Position numbers and translations under genes: made by a program. Below the pieces are notes generated by a model. That model did no database searches. It was not told where the DNA came from and saw nothing but the letters and a program-made list of their open reading frames with translations. DNA of 64,000 nt from Flavipsychrobacter sp. (GTDB lineage Bacteria; Bacteroidota; Bacteroidia; Chitinophagales; Chitinophagaceae): positions 124,001 through 188,000 of the forward strand of contig JAEUVX010000003.1 in the NCBI GenBank assembly GCA_016786615.1. Direction: 5' to 3'. Below, piece after piece: positions 35,376 through 44,512 of this stretch; the stretch's first letter is position 1; each line of letters opens with the position of its first letter.

Positions 35376-35804
35376 ATGAAATCAGCATGGTTTGGTAAAG
35401 CATTACTATTATCTACTGTAGTAGTGTCTTTGTACGCTTGTAAGGATAAAACACAATCTACTACATTAGAACCTGCAATGAAGGCAGGTAAGGGTGGCAT
35501 GGCTACTATGCGTGTAGTGGCTGAAAACAGTGGTATTAATGTTGATAGCGGCATGGTGTATATTAAGTATAATACATCTGTAACCCCTGTTGACGGTAAA
35601 TATGATGACTCTGCCAAGATTAAGTATGTAGATAATACCGCAATGGCAATATTTACAGAACTGAAAACAGGTAATTATTTCTTTGCTGCAAAAGGGTGGG
35701 ATATTATCCGCTCTCAAACTGTTTATGGTACAAGGCCTTATACCATACAAACTGAAGCAAAAACAGGTACCAGCTACCTTGTATTACAGACTACAAAACA
35801 GTGA
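35376..35804 (+). CDS. Small lipoprotein of unknown function
   Basis: A 142-residue protein with a lipoprotein signal: a hydrophobic stretch followed by VSLYAC, so Cys22 is the likely lipidated residue. The mature part is a single small beta-rich domain (GGMATMRVVAENSGINVDSG, VYIKYNTSVTPVDGKYDDSA, MAIFTELKTGNYFFAAKGWD) that reads like a transthyretin- or carboxypeptidase-regulatory-like sandwich. I do not recognise the family. It lies 76 bases after the glycoside hydrolase on the same strand, and a terminator follows, so both may be one unit. Expected in the outer membrane. Confidence 0.75.
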   Translation: MKSAWFGKALLLSTVVVSLYACKDKTQSTTLEPAMKAGKGGMATMRVVAENSGINVDSGMVYIKYNTSVTPVDGKYDDSAKIKYVDNTAMAIFTELKTGNYFFAAKGWDIIRSQTVYGTRPYTIQTEAKTGTSYLVLQTTKQ

Positions 35805-35826
35805 CATTCAACCTATTGAATATTAT

Positions 35827-35855
35827 AAAAAAGCCACCTTTCGGGTGGCTTTTTT
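35827..35855 (+). terminator. Terminator after the lipoprotein gene
   Basis: GCCACC and GGTGGC form a six-base GC stem with loop TTTCG, flanked by six A and six T, a classic and possibly bidirectional terminator. Confidence 0.9.
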
Positions 35856-35905
35856 ATTGTGTTAATAACTTGTGCATTTTTACAGTGCCTTAACATTAGC
35901 CCCTG

Positions 35906-35934
35906 TTGACTGGCATTATTATTTGTTAACTTTG
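35906..35934 (+). promoter_or_regulatory. Promoter of the TPR gene
   Basis: TTG (35906-35908), an 18-base spacer and TAACTTTG (35927-35934) give a full match to the Bacteroidota -33/-7 pattern. The ATG follows 15 bases after the -7 element, so the leader is very short. Confidence 0.7.
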
Positions 35935-35948
35935 ATAAAACGGTTGCT

Positions 35949-37367
35949 ATGTTTGAAGATGATGATTTTCTCGATGAAGAATGGAGCTCGCTGGAGGATC
36001 TGCTGCAACGGTACGATCAGGTGAAGAAAGGCGAATCTTCAAGTATTATGGACGAGGAAGATTTTGAGAGGGTGATTGAATACTACTTCCAAAATAGCAA
36101 TGAAGAGCAGGCATTGCTTGCATGTGATATTGCCGGAACTTATTATCCTTTTTCTACATCAATAATGTTGCTGCGTGCAGAGATATTAACGCAGGCACAG
36201 AAGTACGGACAGGCGTTAAAAATACTGGATGAAGTAGATGAGAACGATCCTAAAAGCCTTGATGCTACTTTGCTCCGCTCCGATATCTTACTCGGACAAT
36301 TTAAATATGATCAGGCTGCAATGTGGCTCGAACAAAAATCGAATGAGTTTACCGGTAAAGAAAAAATAGAAGTATTGCTGGAGCTTTCAGATGTGTATGA
36401 TGAGTGTGAGGAGTTTGATGCAGTTTTTGATACACTGAAACGCGTAATAAAAATTGACCGTCGTAATGAAGAGGCATTGCAAAAAATTTGCTTTTGGGCA
36501 GATTTCACCAAGCGTCTTGAAGAAAGCGTAACCCTGCATACACAGCTAACAGAAGAAGACCCTTTTAATGCATTGGCGTGGTTCAATCTCGGAGCGGCAT
36601 ATCAAGGGTTGAAGCTCTATGAAAAATCTATTGATGCCTATGAGTATTGTGTAGCTATTGATGAAAAATTTGAATTCGCTTATCGCAACATGGCCGATGC
36701 CTTCATGCGGCTGAAGTGGTATGATAAAGCAATAGAGGTACTTGAAAAACACCTTGAAATAGCAAAAGCAGAAGATGTAATCTTCGAAGCAATGGGCTAT
36801 TGCTGGGAAAAGCAAAAAGATTTCCAAAGGGCGCGCCACTTCTATCGTCAGGCTTCGCAACTTAGCCCGCAGGATGATACCATCTTTTACAAAATAGGTG
36901 AAACATACGCACGTGAAAAGCAGTGGGAAAAGGCTGTAAAATCTTACTCCGTGGCACTGCACCTTGATAAGGACAATGCTTCGTACTGTATGGCAATAGG
37001 TAATTGCCTGATGGAAATGGATGCAAAAAGCGAAGCACTGGTTTGCTACCTGAATGCCGTGCGCCTGAAACCGGGCAACAAGAGCACATGGGTTGCACTC
37101 ATCAAAGGTTTGTACGCATCAGGCTATTACGACGAAGGGCTTACACAACTGGAAGTAGCACGCGAACATTGTGGTGATAAACCCGACTTCTACTACTACC
37201 AGGCAGCACTGTTGCTGGAACTTGGTAAGAGCAAGGAAGCTATGCTGCAACTGGAGAAAGGACTAAAAGGTTCGTTGGCAAAATTGAAAGTGTTTACAGA
37301 ACTGAACCCCGAGTACCTGCGCCGCAGCTCTGTTACAGACCTGATAAGCAAATACAAAAAGAAATAA
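35949..37367 (+). CDS. Tetratricopeptide-repeat protein
   Basis: A 472-residue protein without signal peptide or membrane helix, so cytoplasmic. It begins with a very acidic segment (MFEDDDFLDEEWSSLEDLL) and continues as helical TPR units of about 34 residues; clear ones include AWFNLGAAYQGLKLYEKSID, FAYRNMADAFMRLKWYDKAI, FEAMGYCWEKQKDFQRARHF, FYKIGETYAREKQWEKAVKS and YCMAIGNCLMEMDAKSEALV. Around ten units fit. Such arrays bind partner proteins; no partner can be named. It has its own promoter and shares a bidirectional terminator with the convergent korA. Confidence 0.9.
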   Translation: MFEDDDFLDEEWSSLEDLLQRYDQVKKGESSSIMDEEDFERVIEYYFQNSNEEQALLACDIAGTYYPFSTSIMLLRAEILTQAQKYGQALKILDEVDENDPKSLDATLLRSDILLGQFKYDQAAMWLEQKSNEFTGKEKIEVLLELSDVYDECEEFDAVFDTLKRVIKIDRRNEEALQKICFWADFTKRLEESVTLHTQLTEEDPFNALAWFNLGAAYQGLKLYEKSIDAYEYCVAIDEKFEFAYRNMADAFMRLKWYDKAIEVLEKHLEIAKAEDVIFEAMGYCWEKQKDFQRARHFYRQASQLSPQDDTIFYKIGETYAREKQWEKAVKSYSVALHLDKDNASYCMAIGNCLMEMDAKSEALVCYLNAVRLKPGNKSTWVALIKGLYASGYYDEGLTQLEVAREHCGDKPDFYYYQAALLLELGKSKEAMLQLEKGLKGSLAKLKVFTELNPEYLRRSSVTDLISKYKKK

Positions 37368-37370
37368 ACT

Positions 37371-37400
37371 AAAAAAGCCTCTCAATTGAGAGGCTTTTTT
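37371..37400. terminator. Bidirectional terminator between TPR gene and korA
   Basis: AAAAAAGCCTCTCAA and TTGAGAGGCTTTTTT form a perfect 15-base inverted repeat, giving a GC-containing stem with T-runs on both strands. It serves two convergent genes. Confidence 0.9.
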
Positions 37401-37421
37401 AATATCGTAACTTCTGTATGA

Positions 37422-39266
37422 TTACAATAATTCACTGATAGCATTTACCAGTTCTGCCCTTGTAATTGGCGTACCTTTTATTTTATTAAACCCAACAGCA
37501 TCTATCAGGTATTTATCACGTATGATTTTTATCAGCTGTCCGTTGTTGATTTCAGGTATCAATACTTTCCTATAACGTTGCAGCATCTCTCCCAGGTTTT
37601 TAGGGAATGGGCGCATGTGGCGCAAATGTGCATGCGCAACAGATTTTCCTGCTGCTTGCAGTTCGCTTACTGCACTTTTGATGGAACCATAAGTAGAACC
37701 CCAACCCAATACGAGTACATCACCACTCTCAGGACCACTGTCCAATGTTTGCAGCGGTATATAGTCTGCAATCATATCTACCTTAGCTTCACGGGTTTTC
37801 ACCATGTGCTGGTGATTTTCGGGGTCGTAAGAAATATTGCCTGATATATCTTCTTTTTCAAGCCCGCCAATGCGGTGTTCCAAACCTGCAGAACCGGGTA
37901 CAGACCATGGGCGAACCAATTTTTCATCCCGCTTATATGGCATGAATTTTTCTTCGCCTTCTTCCAATGCAGTTTTAAACTTCACTTCAATAGGTTTCAA
38001 ATCTGCAGATTGCGGAAAACGCCATGGTTCTGCACCATTTGCTATATAACCATCGCTCAGCAAAATAACAGGAGTCATGTGCTGTACAGCAATACGTGCA
38101 GCTTCATATACAGCATCAAAACAATCGCTTGGCGTAGATGCAGATATAACCGGCATAGGGCATTCACCATTTCGGCCGTAATACGCCTGCAGCAAATCGC
38201 TCTGTTCCGTTTTTGTAGGTAAGCCAGTTGACGGGCCACCGCGTTGTATATTTATTATCAGCAGTGGTATTTCCAGCATCACAGCCAATCCCATAGCTTC
38301 TGTTTTCAGTGCCATACCCGGGCCTGATGTGGTAGTAATACCAAGGCTGCCACCATAAGATGCACCGATTGCAGATGTGATACCTGCAATTTCGTCCTCA
38401 GCCTGAAACGTTCGGATACCGAAGTTTTTGTAACGGGATAGATCATGCAATATATCTGATGCGGGAGTAATAGGATATGTACCTAAGAACAATGGTAATC
38501 CTGATTTTTCTCCAACAGCTATCAAACCGTAAGCCAATGCGGTATTACCTGTTATACTGCGGTATTTACCGGCTGGCAGTTTTGCTTTCTCTACCTTGTA
38601 TCGGGTAGTGAATGCTTCTACTGTATCACCGTAATTATAGCCCGCTTGCAACGATTTGATGTTACTTTCCAGTATCTCTGCTTTCTTTCCGAATTTTTCG
38701 TTCAGGAAAGAAATTGTCACACTCAAATCCCTGTTGTATAACCAATACAGGAAGCCCAGTACAAACATATTTTTGGCACGGTCTTTTTCTTTAGTGCCAA
38801 GTTGTATGTCCTTCAACGCTTCGCGCGTCAGTTTTGTTACATCTATCTTATGCAATTCATAGTTGGTCAGCGAACCATCCTCTATCGGGTTCACACCTTC
38901 GGGATAATTTGCAAGACGTAGGTTTTTAGAATCAAACCCATCTGTATTTGCTATGATAATGCCGCCCGGTTTCAGCGATTTCAGGTTTACTTTCAATGCC
39001 GCAGCATTCATTGCTACCAATACATCGCAGGTATCACCCGGCGTGTAGATACGGTTACTCGAGAAGTGTAGTTGATACCCGCTGACACCCGGCACCGTAC
39101 CCTGAGGCGCACGTATCTCAGCCGGGAAATCGGGGAATGTTGAAAGGTCATTACCCAAAAGCGCTGTGCTATTGGTAAACTGGCTACCGGTAAGCTGCAT
39201 ACCATCACCACTATCCCCTGCAAACTTTATTACAACATCTTCAACAACCTGCGTAGAAACTGACAT
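37422..39266 (-). CDS. korA: 2-oxoacid:acceptor oxidoreductase, alpha subunit (fused gamma-alpha type)
   Basis: A 614-residue subunit of the 2-oxoglutarate/2-oxoacid:ferredoxin oxidoreductase family. The N-terminal part is the gamma domain (VVIKFAGDSGDGMQLTGSQF), followed by the alpha pyrimidine-binding domain with YPITPASDILHDLSRYKNFG, the conserved FQAEDEIAGITSAIGASYGG and TTTSGPGMALKTEAMGLAVM, and a C-terminal domain with VLGWGSTYGSIKSA. It decarboxylates a 2-oxoacid with CoA and reduces ferredoxin, when paired with a thiamine-diphosphate beta subunit. No beta subunit gene lies beside it. The ATG at 39266 is taken over an in-frame TTG seven codons upstream. Its substrate is likely 2-oxoglutarate, by family. 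Confidence 0.92.
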   Translation of the reverse strand: MSVSTQVVEDVVIKFAGDSGDGMQLTGSQFTNSTALLGNDLSTFPDFPAEIRAPQGTVPGVSGYQLHFSSNRIYTPGDTCDVLVAMNAAALKVNLKSLKPGGIIIANTDGFDSKNLRLANYPEGVNPIEDGSLTNYELHKIDVTKLTREALKDIQLGTKEKDRAKNMFVLGFLYWLYNRDLSVTISFLNEKFGKKAEILESNIKSLQAGYNYGDTVEAFTTRYKVEKAKLPAGKYRSITGNTALAYGLIAVGEKSGLPLFLGTYPITPASDILHDLSRYKNFGIRTFQAEDEIAGITSAIGASYGGSLGITTTSGPGMALKTEAMGLAVMLEIPLLIINIQRGGPSTGLPTKTEQSDLLQAYYGRNGECPMPVISASTPSDCFDAVYEAARIAVQHMTPVILLSDGYIANGAEPWRFPQSADLKPIEVKFKTALEEGEEKFMPYKRDEKLVRPWSVPGSAGLEHRIGGLEKEDISGNISYDPENHQHMVKTREAKVDMIADYIPLQTLDSGPESGDVLVLGWGSTYGSIKSAVSELQAAGKSVAHAHLRHMRPFPKNLGEMLQRYRKVLIPEINNGQLIKIIRDKYLIDAVGFNKIKGTPITRAELVNAISELL

Positions 39267-39284
39267 ATAAAAAAGAAATGGCTG

Positions 39285-39292
39285 CAAAGTTA
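39285..39292 (-). promoter_or_regulatory. Candidate -7 element for korA
   Basis: The minus strand reads TAACTTTG, an exact match, 18 bases before the ATG at 39266. No TTG is found at -33 spacing. Confidence 0.45.
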
Positions 39293-39435
39293 CACATTTT
39301 GTATATGAACCGATAACAGAATAACACTTATGGATTTTTACACAATTGTGTTAAAATCTGATTATCAAACCCTATTGGGGGGAGCATTTGTTCGGGCATT
39401 TGATGTAGGTTTGCCATAGATTATTTCTTTGCCTG

Positions 39436-41331
39436 ATGCGATTTATCAAAAGCCTGCTGGTTTTAGTTTTTATATTTTATTGCAATACACAGTTTGCCCA
39501 AACAAATGATGTAAAACAACCCCGTATCCTGATACTGCTCGATGGCTCATCGAGTATGAATTACGAGTGGACAGGTGGTGAAACCAGATTCAAGGCAGCA
39601 TCGCGCATCATACTGGCTTTAATGGACAGTATGTATAAGATTAATAAAGATGTAGAATTTGCACTGCGTGTATATGGCCACCAATACCCGTCTCAGGACA
39701 ATAACTGTTTTGATACCCGTTTAGAGGTAATGTTCAGTAAAGACAACATAGACCAGATGGGCATGAGGCTTGCAGCACTGAAACCAATCGGTGTATCTCC
39801 AATTGCACTATCGCTGAAAGAAGCCGCTGAATGGGATTTTGAAAAACCATTGCGAAATACCTACAGCCTGATATTGGTTACCGATGGGGCAGAAAGCTGT
39901 GGCGGAAATATATGTGATGTTGTAAAACAGTTATTGGAGAAGAAGATTGACTTCAAACCATACATTCTAAGCCTTGTAGATAACCAGTCGCTGAAAAACG
40001 GGTATGATTGTTTAGGTACCTACTTGCCAATAGCTGCCGAAAAAGACCTGAAGCCTTCTGTAGGGAAAATTGTAGATGCCTACCAGCAAGTATTTATGCT
40101 GCAAAAAATTGACAAAAAAGTGTTGATGGAAGCAGTTGTAAATGCACCAAGCGTTCTGAAAGTAGATATCCCCAAATTTAAAGTCGCAAAAGAAGCAGAC
40201 CCGTTACCGGTACAGCAGGAAGCCCCTAAACCACAGGTTGTAAATACACCTCCGCCTGCTGCAAAACCTGTAATAAAACCCGCAGAACCTGTTAAAGACC
40301 TAACCAACCGTACGAACGAAAGTACAGTACCTGCTGCCAGGGAATTACCTATCTCTACAGTCACGGGCATATACAATACCAACCCTTTACGTTCATTAAG
40401 GTCTTTTTATGCAGTTCCCGAATTCAAACTGAAGCGTGTACCTAAGGTAAAAATACCTGTGATAAAAGATGAACCCGCCCCTAAGCCGGTAGTAACACAA
40501 GCACCCAAACCACCTGCTCCGAAAAAAGAGACGGAACCTGTAGAAATCAAAAAAGCTACGGCATTAAATAATACCCCTCCGGTAATAAATAATAAAGAAA
40601 CTACACTACAGGTGTACATCAGTGATGGTAATAAATACTTCGATGTCGCACCGATTATGGCGGTTTTAGACCCTAAGACCAAGAAAGAAGTAACACGTTT
40701 TCAACGAACTGTAGATGTAAAAGGACAGCCACACCCTCAAAAAATACCTGCCGGCAGCTATTTACTTACGATTGTAGGTAGAGAACATAAACATACTTAC
40801 GATTTTGTTGCAAAAGCAAATGAGAATAATGCCATCATGATACCTGTAAACAATGGTACAATTATCTTTTTTTACGAGGGTAATCCCAAAAGACCGATGA
40901 AAGATTATATGGCATTGGTATCCAGGCGCTTTGCTGCTATGGAACGTGTAGAGCAAAAAGTATCTGAAGAAATACCGTACGAACCCGGCACCTATAATGT
41001 TCGGGTTAATACAAATCCGCCTTGGAATGTATCTTTTGATATAGAACTTGGTACAGCTCATGGAGTAGCTATACCTGAAGAAGGAGACCTCATTCTATCT
41101 AATAATAGTCCTATTGGCAAAGTGACATTTTATTACCCGTTGGGCGACAAATTCAGGCCATTTACTACTATTAACCTCGACGGTGGCGGCAAGCAATATA
41201 CATTCCGTATTCTTCCCGGTAAATACAAAGCAGGCTATAAAAAGAACCCTAATTTGCCGTTGGAAGAAGAAACAATGGTAGAATTTACCATTAAAAGCAA
41301 TAATGTTACTAACTTAGAACTAACCAAATAG
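39436..41331 (+). CDS. Exported von Willebrand factor A domain protein
   Basis: A 631-residue exported protein with signal peptide ending near NTQFAQT. Residues about 28-215 form a VWA domain: ILILLDGSSSMNYEWTGGET holds the MIDAS D-x-S-x-S, and LILVTDGAESCGGNICDV carries the third metal-site Asp. A long proline/lysine-rich linker (about 245-395, with repeated PKPVV and PAPKK) follows, then two beta-sandwich domains (TTLQVYISDGNKYFDVAPIM; GTIIFFYEGNPKRPMKDYMA; AGYKKNPNLPLEEETMVEF). The MIDAS suggests metal-dependent binding of a protein ligand in the periplasm or at the surface. It begins a run of same-strand genes, but the following genes encode cytoplasmic transferases, so a shared role is uncertain. 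Confidence 0.87.
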   Translation: MRFIKSLLVLVFIFYCNTQFAQTNDVKQPRILILLDGSSSMNYEWTGGETRFKAASRIILALMDSMYKINKDVEFALRVYGHQYPSQDNNCFDTRLEVMFSKDNIDQMGMRLAALKPIGVSPIALSLKEAAEWDFEKPLRNTYSLILVTDGAESCGGNICDVVKQLLEKKIDFKPYILSLVDNQSLKNGYDCLGTYLPIAAEKDLKPSVGKIVDAYQQVFMLQKIDKKVLMEAVVNAPSVLKVDIPKFKVAKEADPLPVQQEAPKPQVVNTPPPAAKPVIKPAEPVKDLTNRTNESTVPAARELPISTVTGIYNTNPLRSLRSFYAVPEFKLKRVPKVKIPVIKDEPAPKPVVTQAPKPPAPKKETEPVEIKKATALNNTPPVINNKETTLQVYISDGNKYFDVAPIMAVLDPKTKKEVTRFQRTVDVKGQPHPQKIPAGSYLLTIVGREHKHTYDFVAKANENNAIMIPVNNGTIIFFYEGNPKRPMKDYMALVSRRFAAMERVEQKVSEEIPYEPGTYNVRVNTNPPWNVSFDIELGTAHGVAIPEEGDLILSNNSPIGKVTFYYPLGDKFRPFTTINLDGGGKQYTFRILPGKYKAGYKKNPNLPLEEETMVEFTIKSNNVTNLELTK

Positions 41332-41340
41332 TTTTTTCCC

Positions 41341-41784
41341 TTGGAAGACATAGTCGTCAGACGTATTGATATTAACGACGCAATATACCAACAGGTATAC
41401 GACCTACGTGAGGCTGTACTACGCAAGCCGATCGGTTTATCATTAAAAGATGAGAATCTGAGTGCCGATGCACTTAATACAATTTTCATAGCCGAACAAG
41501 AAGGCAAGGTGGTAGGTTGCGTAATGCTATACCCAATTGCAGATGATGAAAAAATAAAGCTGCGCCAGATGGCTGTGTATGAAGATTGGCAGGGTAAAGG
41601 CATTGGCAAAAAACTGGTGGATGCTGCTGAACATTATGCAAAGGAAATAGGCTATAGCGCCATCATACTGCATGCACGTACTTTGGCAGAGGGTTTTTAC
41701 AAAAGTCTTGGCTACTATACTACCAGCAGTGAATTTACAGAAGTGGGCATACCACACGTGGTGATGGAAAAAGATATATTTTGA
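41341..41784 (+). CDS. GNAT-family N-acetyltransferase with TTG start
   Basis: A 147-residue acetyltransferase of the GNAT fold. The acetyl-CoA-binding segment is LRQMAVYEDWQGKGIGKKLV with the Q-x-x-G-x-G/A pattern, followed by HARTLAEGFYKSLGYYTTSS near the C terminus, typical of the ElaA/YjcF-like group. The frame is closed upstream by the TAG of the VWA gene at 41329, and the next Met is over 60 codons inside, so the TTG at 41341 is the likely start. Its stop overlaps the TTG start of the next gene (TTGA). The acceptor amine is unknown. Confidence 0.87.
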   Translation: MEDIVVRRIDINDAIYQQVYDLREAVLRKPIGLSLKDENLSADALNTIFIAEQEGKVVGCVMLYPIADDEKIKLRQMAVYEDWQGKGIGKKLVDAAEHYAKEIGYSAIILHARTLAEGFYKSLGYYTTSSEFTEVGIPHVVMEKDIF

Positions 41785-42938
41785 GCCCCTGTAATAAGAA
41801 AAACGATACCATTACATTTCAGCATTATCTATCGTGTGCTACATTGCCTGACGATTGGGACAGGTTATTGCCCGAGGGTCATTTTCTGAAAAGGAACAAT
41901 TTGCAGGCAACCCAACAATCTTCATTGCCGCATTTAAGTTATGTGTATGTTTTAGTATCGAAGGGTACAGATGCAATAGCAGCAATTTATTTTCAGGTAC
42001 TGAAGTTGCAACGCCATCATCTGAATGAAGGTCCATTATCAACCGTACAAAAATTAGGATGGCAGGCATTTACAAATATTGTAAACCCGCGATTGTTAGT
42101 TGCAGGACACCTCTTCAGGCACGATGTTGAAACCTGTTACTATAACGATACCCTCTCTCATTTCGAAGCTTACAAAATATACAATGATGTTATCAATGAG
42201 CAGCTTAGAGCTACCTGCTCTTATGCCGTACTGGTAAAAGATTTGCCAGATGAGTTAGTAACCTATTTTCAACACTATGCGCAGCAATACATCATGTTGA
42301 GAAACGACATCATGATGGAATTGGATATACCGGCTGAATGGGATAATATTCATGATTACGAAAAAGCACTGAAACATAAATATGCACAGCGTTTCAGGAA
42401 AGTAAGGGCTGCGCTGAACGGAATTGAAGTAGCGGAACTGGATGCCATACAAACAGAGGCAGAGAAAAAAAACATCTACGCATTATACAGGCAGGTATGC
42501 GAAAAACAAACTGCACGAATAGGCATAATTAGTGAGGACTTTCTGCCTGCATTGAAGAAATATAACCCTGAATCATTAAAAGTATGGGCTATCCGCGAAA
42601 ACGGGAAAATTGTAGCATTTTTCAGTGCATGGGTAAAGGAAGATGCTTTTGATATGTTCTATATTGGCTTCGATTATAGTCGAAACAACGATTTGATGCT
42701 ATATTTCAATATCCTGTTTTGCGGTGTTGAACAAGCAATAATCCATAAAAAAACTAAAGCCATATTTGGCCGCACAGCGCTTGATGCTAAAGCACGCCTT
42801 GGATGCAAACCTGTTTACAAATCTACATTTGTAATGGTAAGAAATAAGTTCATACGCATGGCTACGCTTCGTCTTCAAAATAACAGTCAGTCTCAGGAAG
42901 GTGAATGGGAACAAAGACATCCATTAAAAAATAAATAA
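41781..42938 (+). CDS. GNAT/FemAB-like acyltransferase-type protein
   Basis: A 385-residue cytoplasmic protein that looks like the FemAB-like/peptidogalycan-biosynthesis group with two GNAT-type folds. The most telling segments are EKALKHKYAQRFRKVRAALN (a positive helix common to the group), LYRQVCEKQTARIGIISEDF, VWAIRENGKIVAFFSAWVKE and DAFDMFYIGFDYSRNNDLML. The family is linked to adding amino acids or acyl groups to cell-wall or lipid precursors; the exact reaction is not shown. The start is a TTG at 41781, because no ATG occurs in frame for over 170 codons; it overlaps the upstream stop by TTGA, implying coupled translation. Confidence 0.7.
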   Translation: MSPCNKKNDTITFQHYLSCATLPDDWDRLLPEGHFLKRNNLQATQQSSLPHLSYVYVLVSKGTDAIAAIYFQVLKLQRHHLNEGPLSTVQKLGWQAFTNIVNPRLLVAGHLFRHDVETCYYNDTLSHFEAYKIYNDVINEQLRATCSYAVLVKDLPDELVTYFQHYAQQYIMLRNDIMMELDIPAEWDNIHDYEKALKHKYAQRFRKVRAALNGIEVAELDAIQTEAEKKNIYALYRQVCEKQTARIGIISEDFLPALKKYNPESLKVWAIRENGKIVAFFSAWVKEDAFDMFYIGFDYSRNNDLMLYFNILFCGVEQAIIHKKTKAIFGRTALDAKARLGCKPVYKSTFVMVRNKFIRMATLRLQNNSQSQEGEWEQRHPLKNK

Positions 42939-42968
42939 TAGTATTTTGCGTTTGTTTTAGCACAGCTC

Positions 42969-44507
42969 ATGCAAATAAAAAAACTACCGGCAAACGCCCT
43001 TTTCTTTTTCGTATTCATAATAATAGCGATAACATACTATTCCGAACTGGTATTAAAATATCCTTTCGGCATACACGCATGGGCACAATCAGACAGATTA
43101 GCACTGGCAATTGGCTTTTACGATAATGGTATGAACTTTTTTCTGCCTACAACATACAGCCTCTTGCCTGAAAAAGGGATAACAGGTGTTGAATTCCCGA
43201 TACAGAGCTATATGGCGGCTGTAATGGGTAAAATATTCGGCAGGGAATATATTAGTGTTTCTTTCAGAGTACTTGATACTATCGTATCGTTGATTGGTAT
43301 GTGGTTTTTATTCAAGGCAGTTTATAAACGCACTCAGGATTTCATCTTCTCTCTGCTACCACCATTATTTATCTTTTGTTCACCGGTATTTATTTACTAC
43401 ACATGTAGTTATATCCCCGATACAGCAAGTGCATCTCTTGTCTTTATTGCTTTCTACTATATCCTCAATTTTATTGACGGGCATAAAAACAAAGATGCTG
43501 TCATTGCAATTATTGTATTGATGTTTGCTGCATTAATAAAAACATCTGCTGCAATTTACCTGCTTGGCTTTTCGGGTTTTGTTTTTTTACACAAGCTATT
43601 TATAGAAAAGAAAAGAACTGTTAATACATACATCCCGGTATTAATTTCTTCACTATTTGCATTAGGTGCATTATTCGCATACTACCGATACAATGCATAC
43701 CTCAACGGTAAATACAATTCCGGTATATTCCTCGCAGCAGTTAAGCCTTTCGAGGATATGGATAAATTTAATTACTTCATTAACCAACAGCTCAAGGATG
43801 TATTCCTCAAAGAGTATTTCGTTTTACCCGAATACTTATTACTGTTTGCAATAGCTGCACCGGGTATTGCATACCTGTTTAAGAACAAACATGGCAGGTC
43901 ATTATTATTACAGGCAGGTATATTCTTAGCCGGTACAATTGGAATATCAGTACTGCTAGGCTCTCAGCTTATTGGCCACGATTATTATGCCATAGTTATA
44001 TTTTTCCCAACTATCATTTTTCTATTGCTTATCTGCACAATCGAGATAAAAAATAACATTACAAGTGATACTGCGCTTAAACCAGTGAAAACTGCATTAA
44101 TAGCCTCGATGGTTACGATTTATCTTTTCGCAAATTACCAGATAAATCAACGATTATACCCTGATTATCATCCGTTTTATCCGGGAAAAGTATGGGCAGA
44201 GAACGGCAAACAGCTATTAGACAGTCTTAATGTCAGTAAAGATGAACACTTATTTTTATTCGACGAAGAATCTCCTAATCTCGGATTGCTGTATTTCGAC
44301 CGTAAGGGTTATACTATGAACAAAGAGTGGTGGAATGGTAATGCCTCAACTGCAGTGAACTTCATGAAAGAGAAAAAACTCAGTATCATGATTACCAGAG
44401 CGTCAAAACAAGAATTGCTTAAAAATGAGCATAACGACATTCTTAAGCAATTCAGTTTGTTGGGTGTAAATGATAGTATCCTTGTTTACAAGCTCGCAGA
44501 ACAATAA
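42969..44507 (+). CDS. Membrane glycosyltransferase, GT-C fold (GT39-like)
   Basis: A 512-residue integral membrane protein with about 11 helices followed by a soluble C-terminal domain (from about 400, VWAENGKQLLDSLNVSKDEH and beyond). The first extracytoplasmic loop YPFGIHAWAQSDRLALAIGF occupies the place of the D-E/D-D catalytic loop of ArnT/PMT-type enzymes, but its acid is a single Asp. The conserved later segment GHDYYAIVIFFPTII is also typical of the group. These enzymes transfer a sugar from a polyprenyl phosphate on the outer face of the inner membrane. The substrate is unknown. It ends five bases from the convergent polA. Confidence 0.78.
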   Translation: MQIKKLPANALFFFVFIIIAITYYSELVLKYPFGIHAWAQSDRLALAIGFYDNGMNFFLPTTYSLLPEKGITGVEFPIQSYMAAVMGKIFGREYISVSFRVLDTIVSLIGMWFLFKAVYKRTQDFIFSLLPPLFIFCSPVFIYYTCSYIPDTASASLVFIAFYYILNFIDGHKNKDAVIAIIVLMFAALIKTSAAIYLLGFSGFVFLHKLFIEKKRTVNTYIPVLISSLFALGALFAYYRYNAYLNGKYNSGIFLAAVKPFEDMDKFNYFINQQLKDVFLKEYFVLPEYLLLFAIAAPGIAYLFKNKHGRSLLLQAGIFLAGTIGISVLLGSQLIGHDYYAIVIFFPTIIFLLLICTIEIKNNITSDTALKPVKTALIASMVTIYLFANYQINQRLYPDYHPFYPGKVWAENGKQLLDSLNVSKDEHLFLFDEESPNLGLLYFDRKGYTMNKEWWNGNASTAVNFMKEKKLSIMITRASKQELLKNEHNDILKQFSLLGVNDSILVYKLAEQ

Positions 44508-44512
44508 ATATT

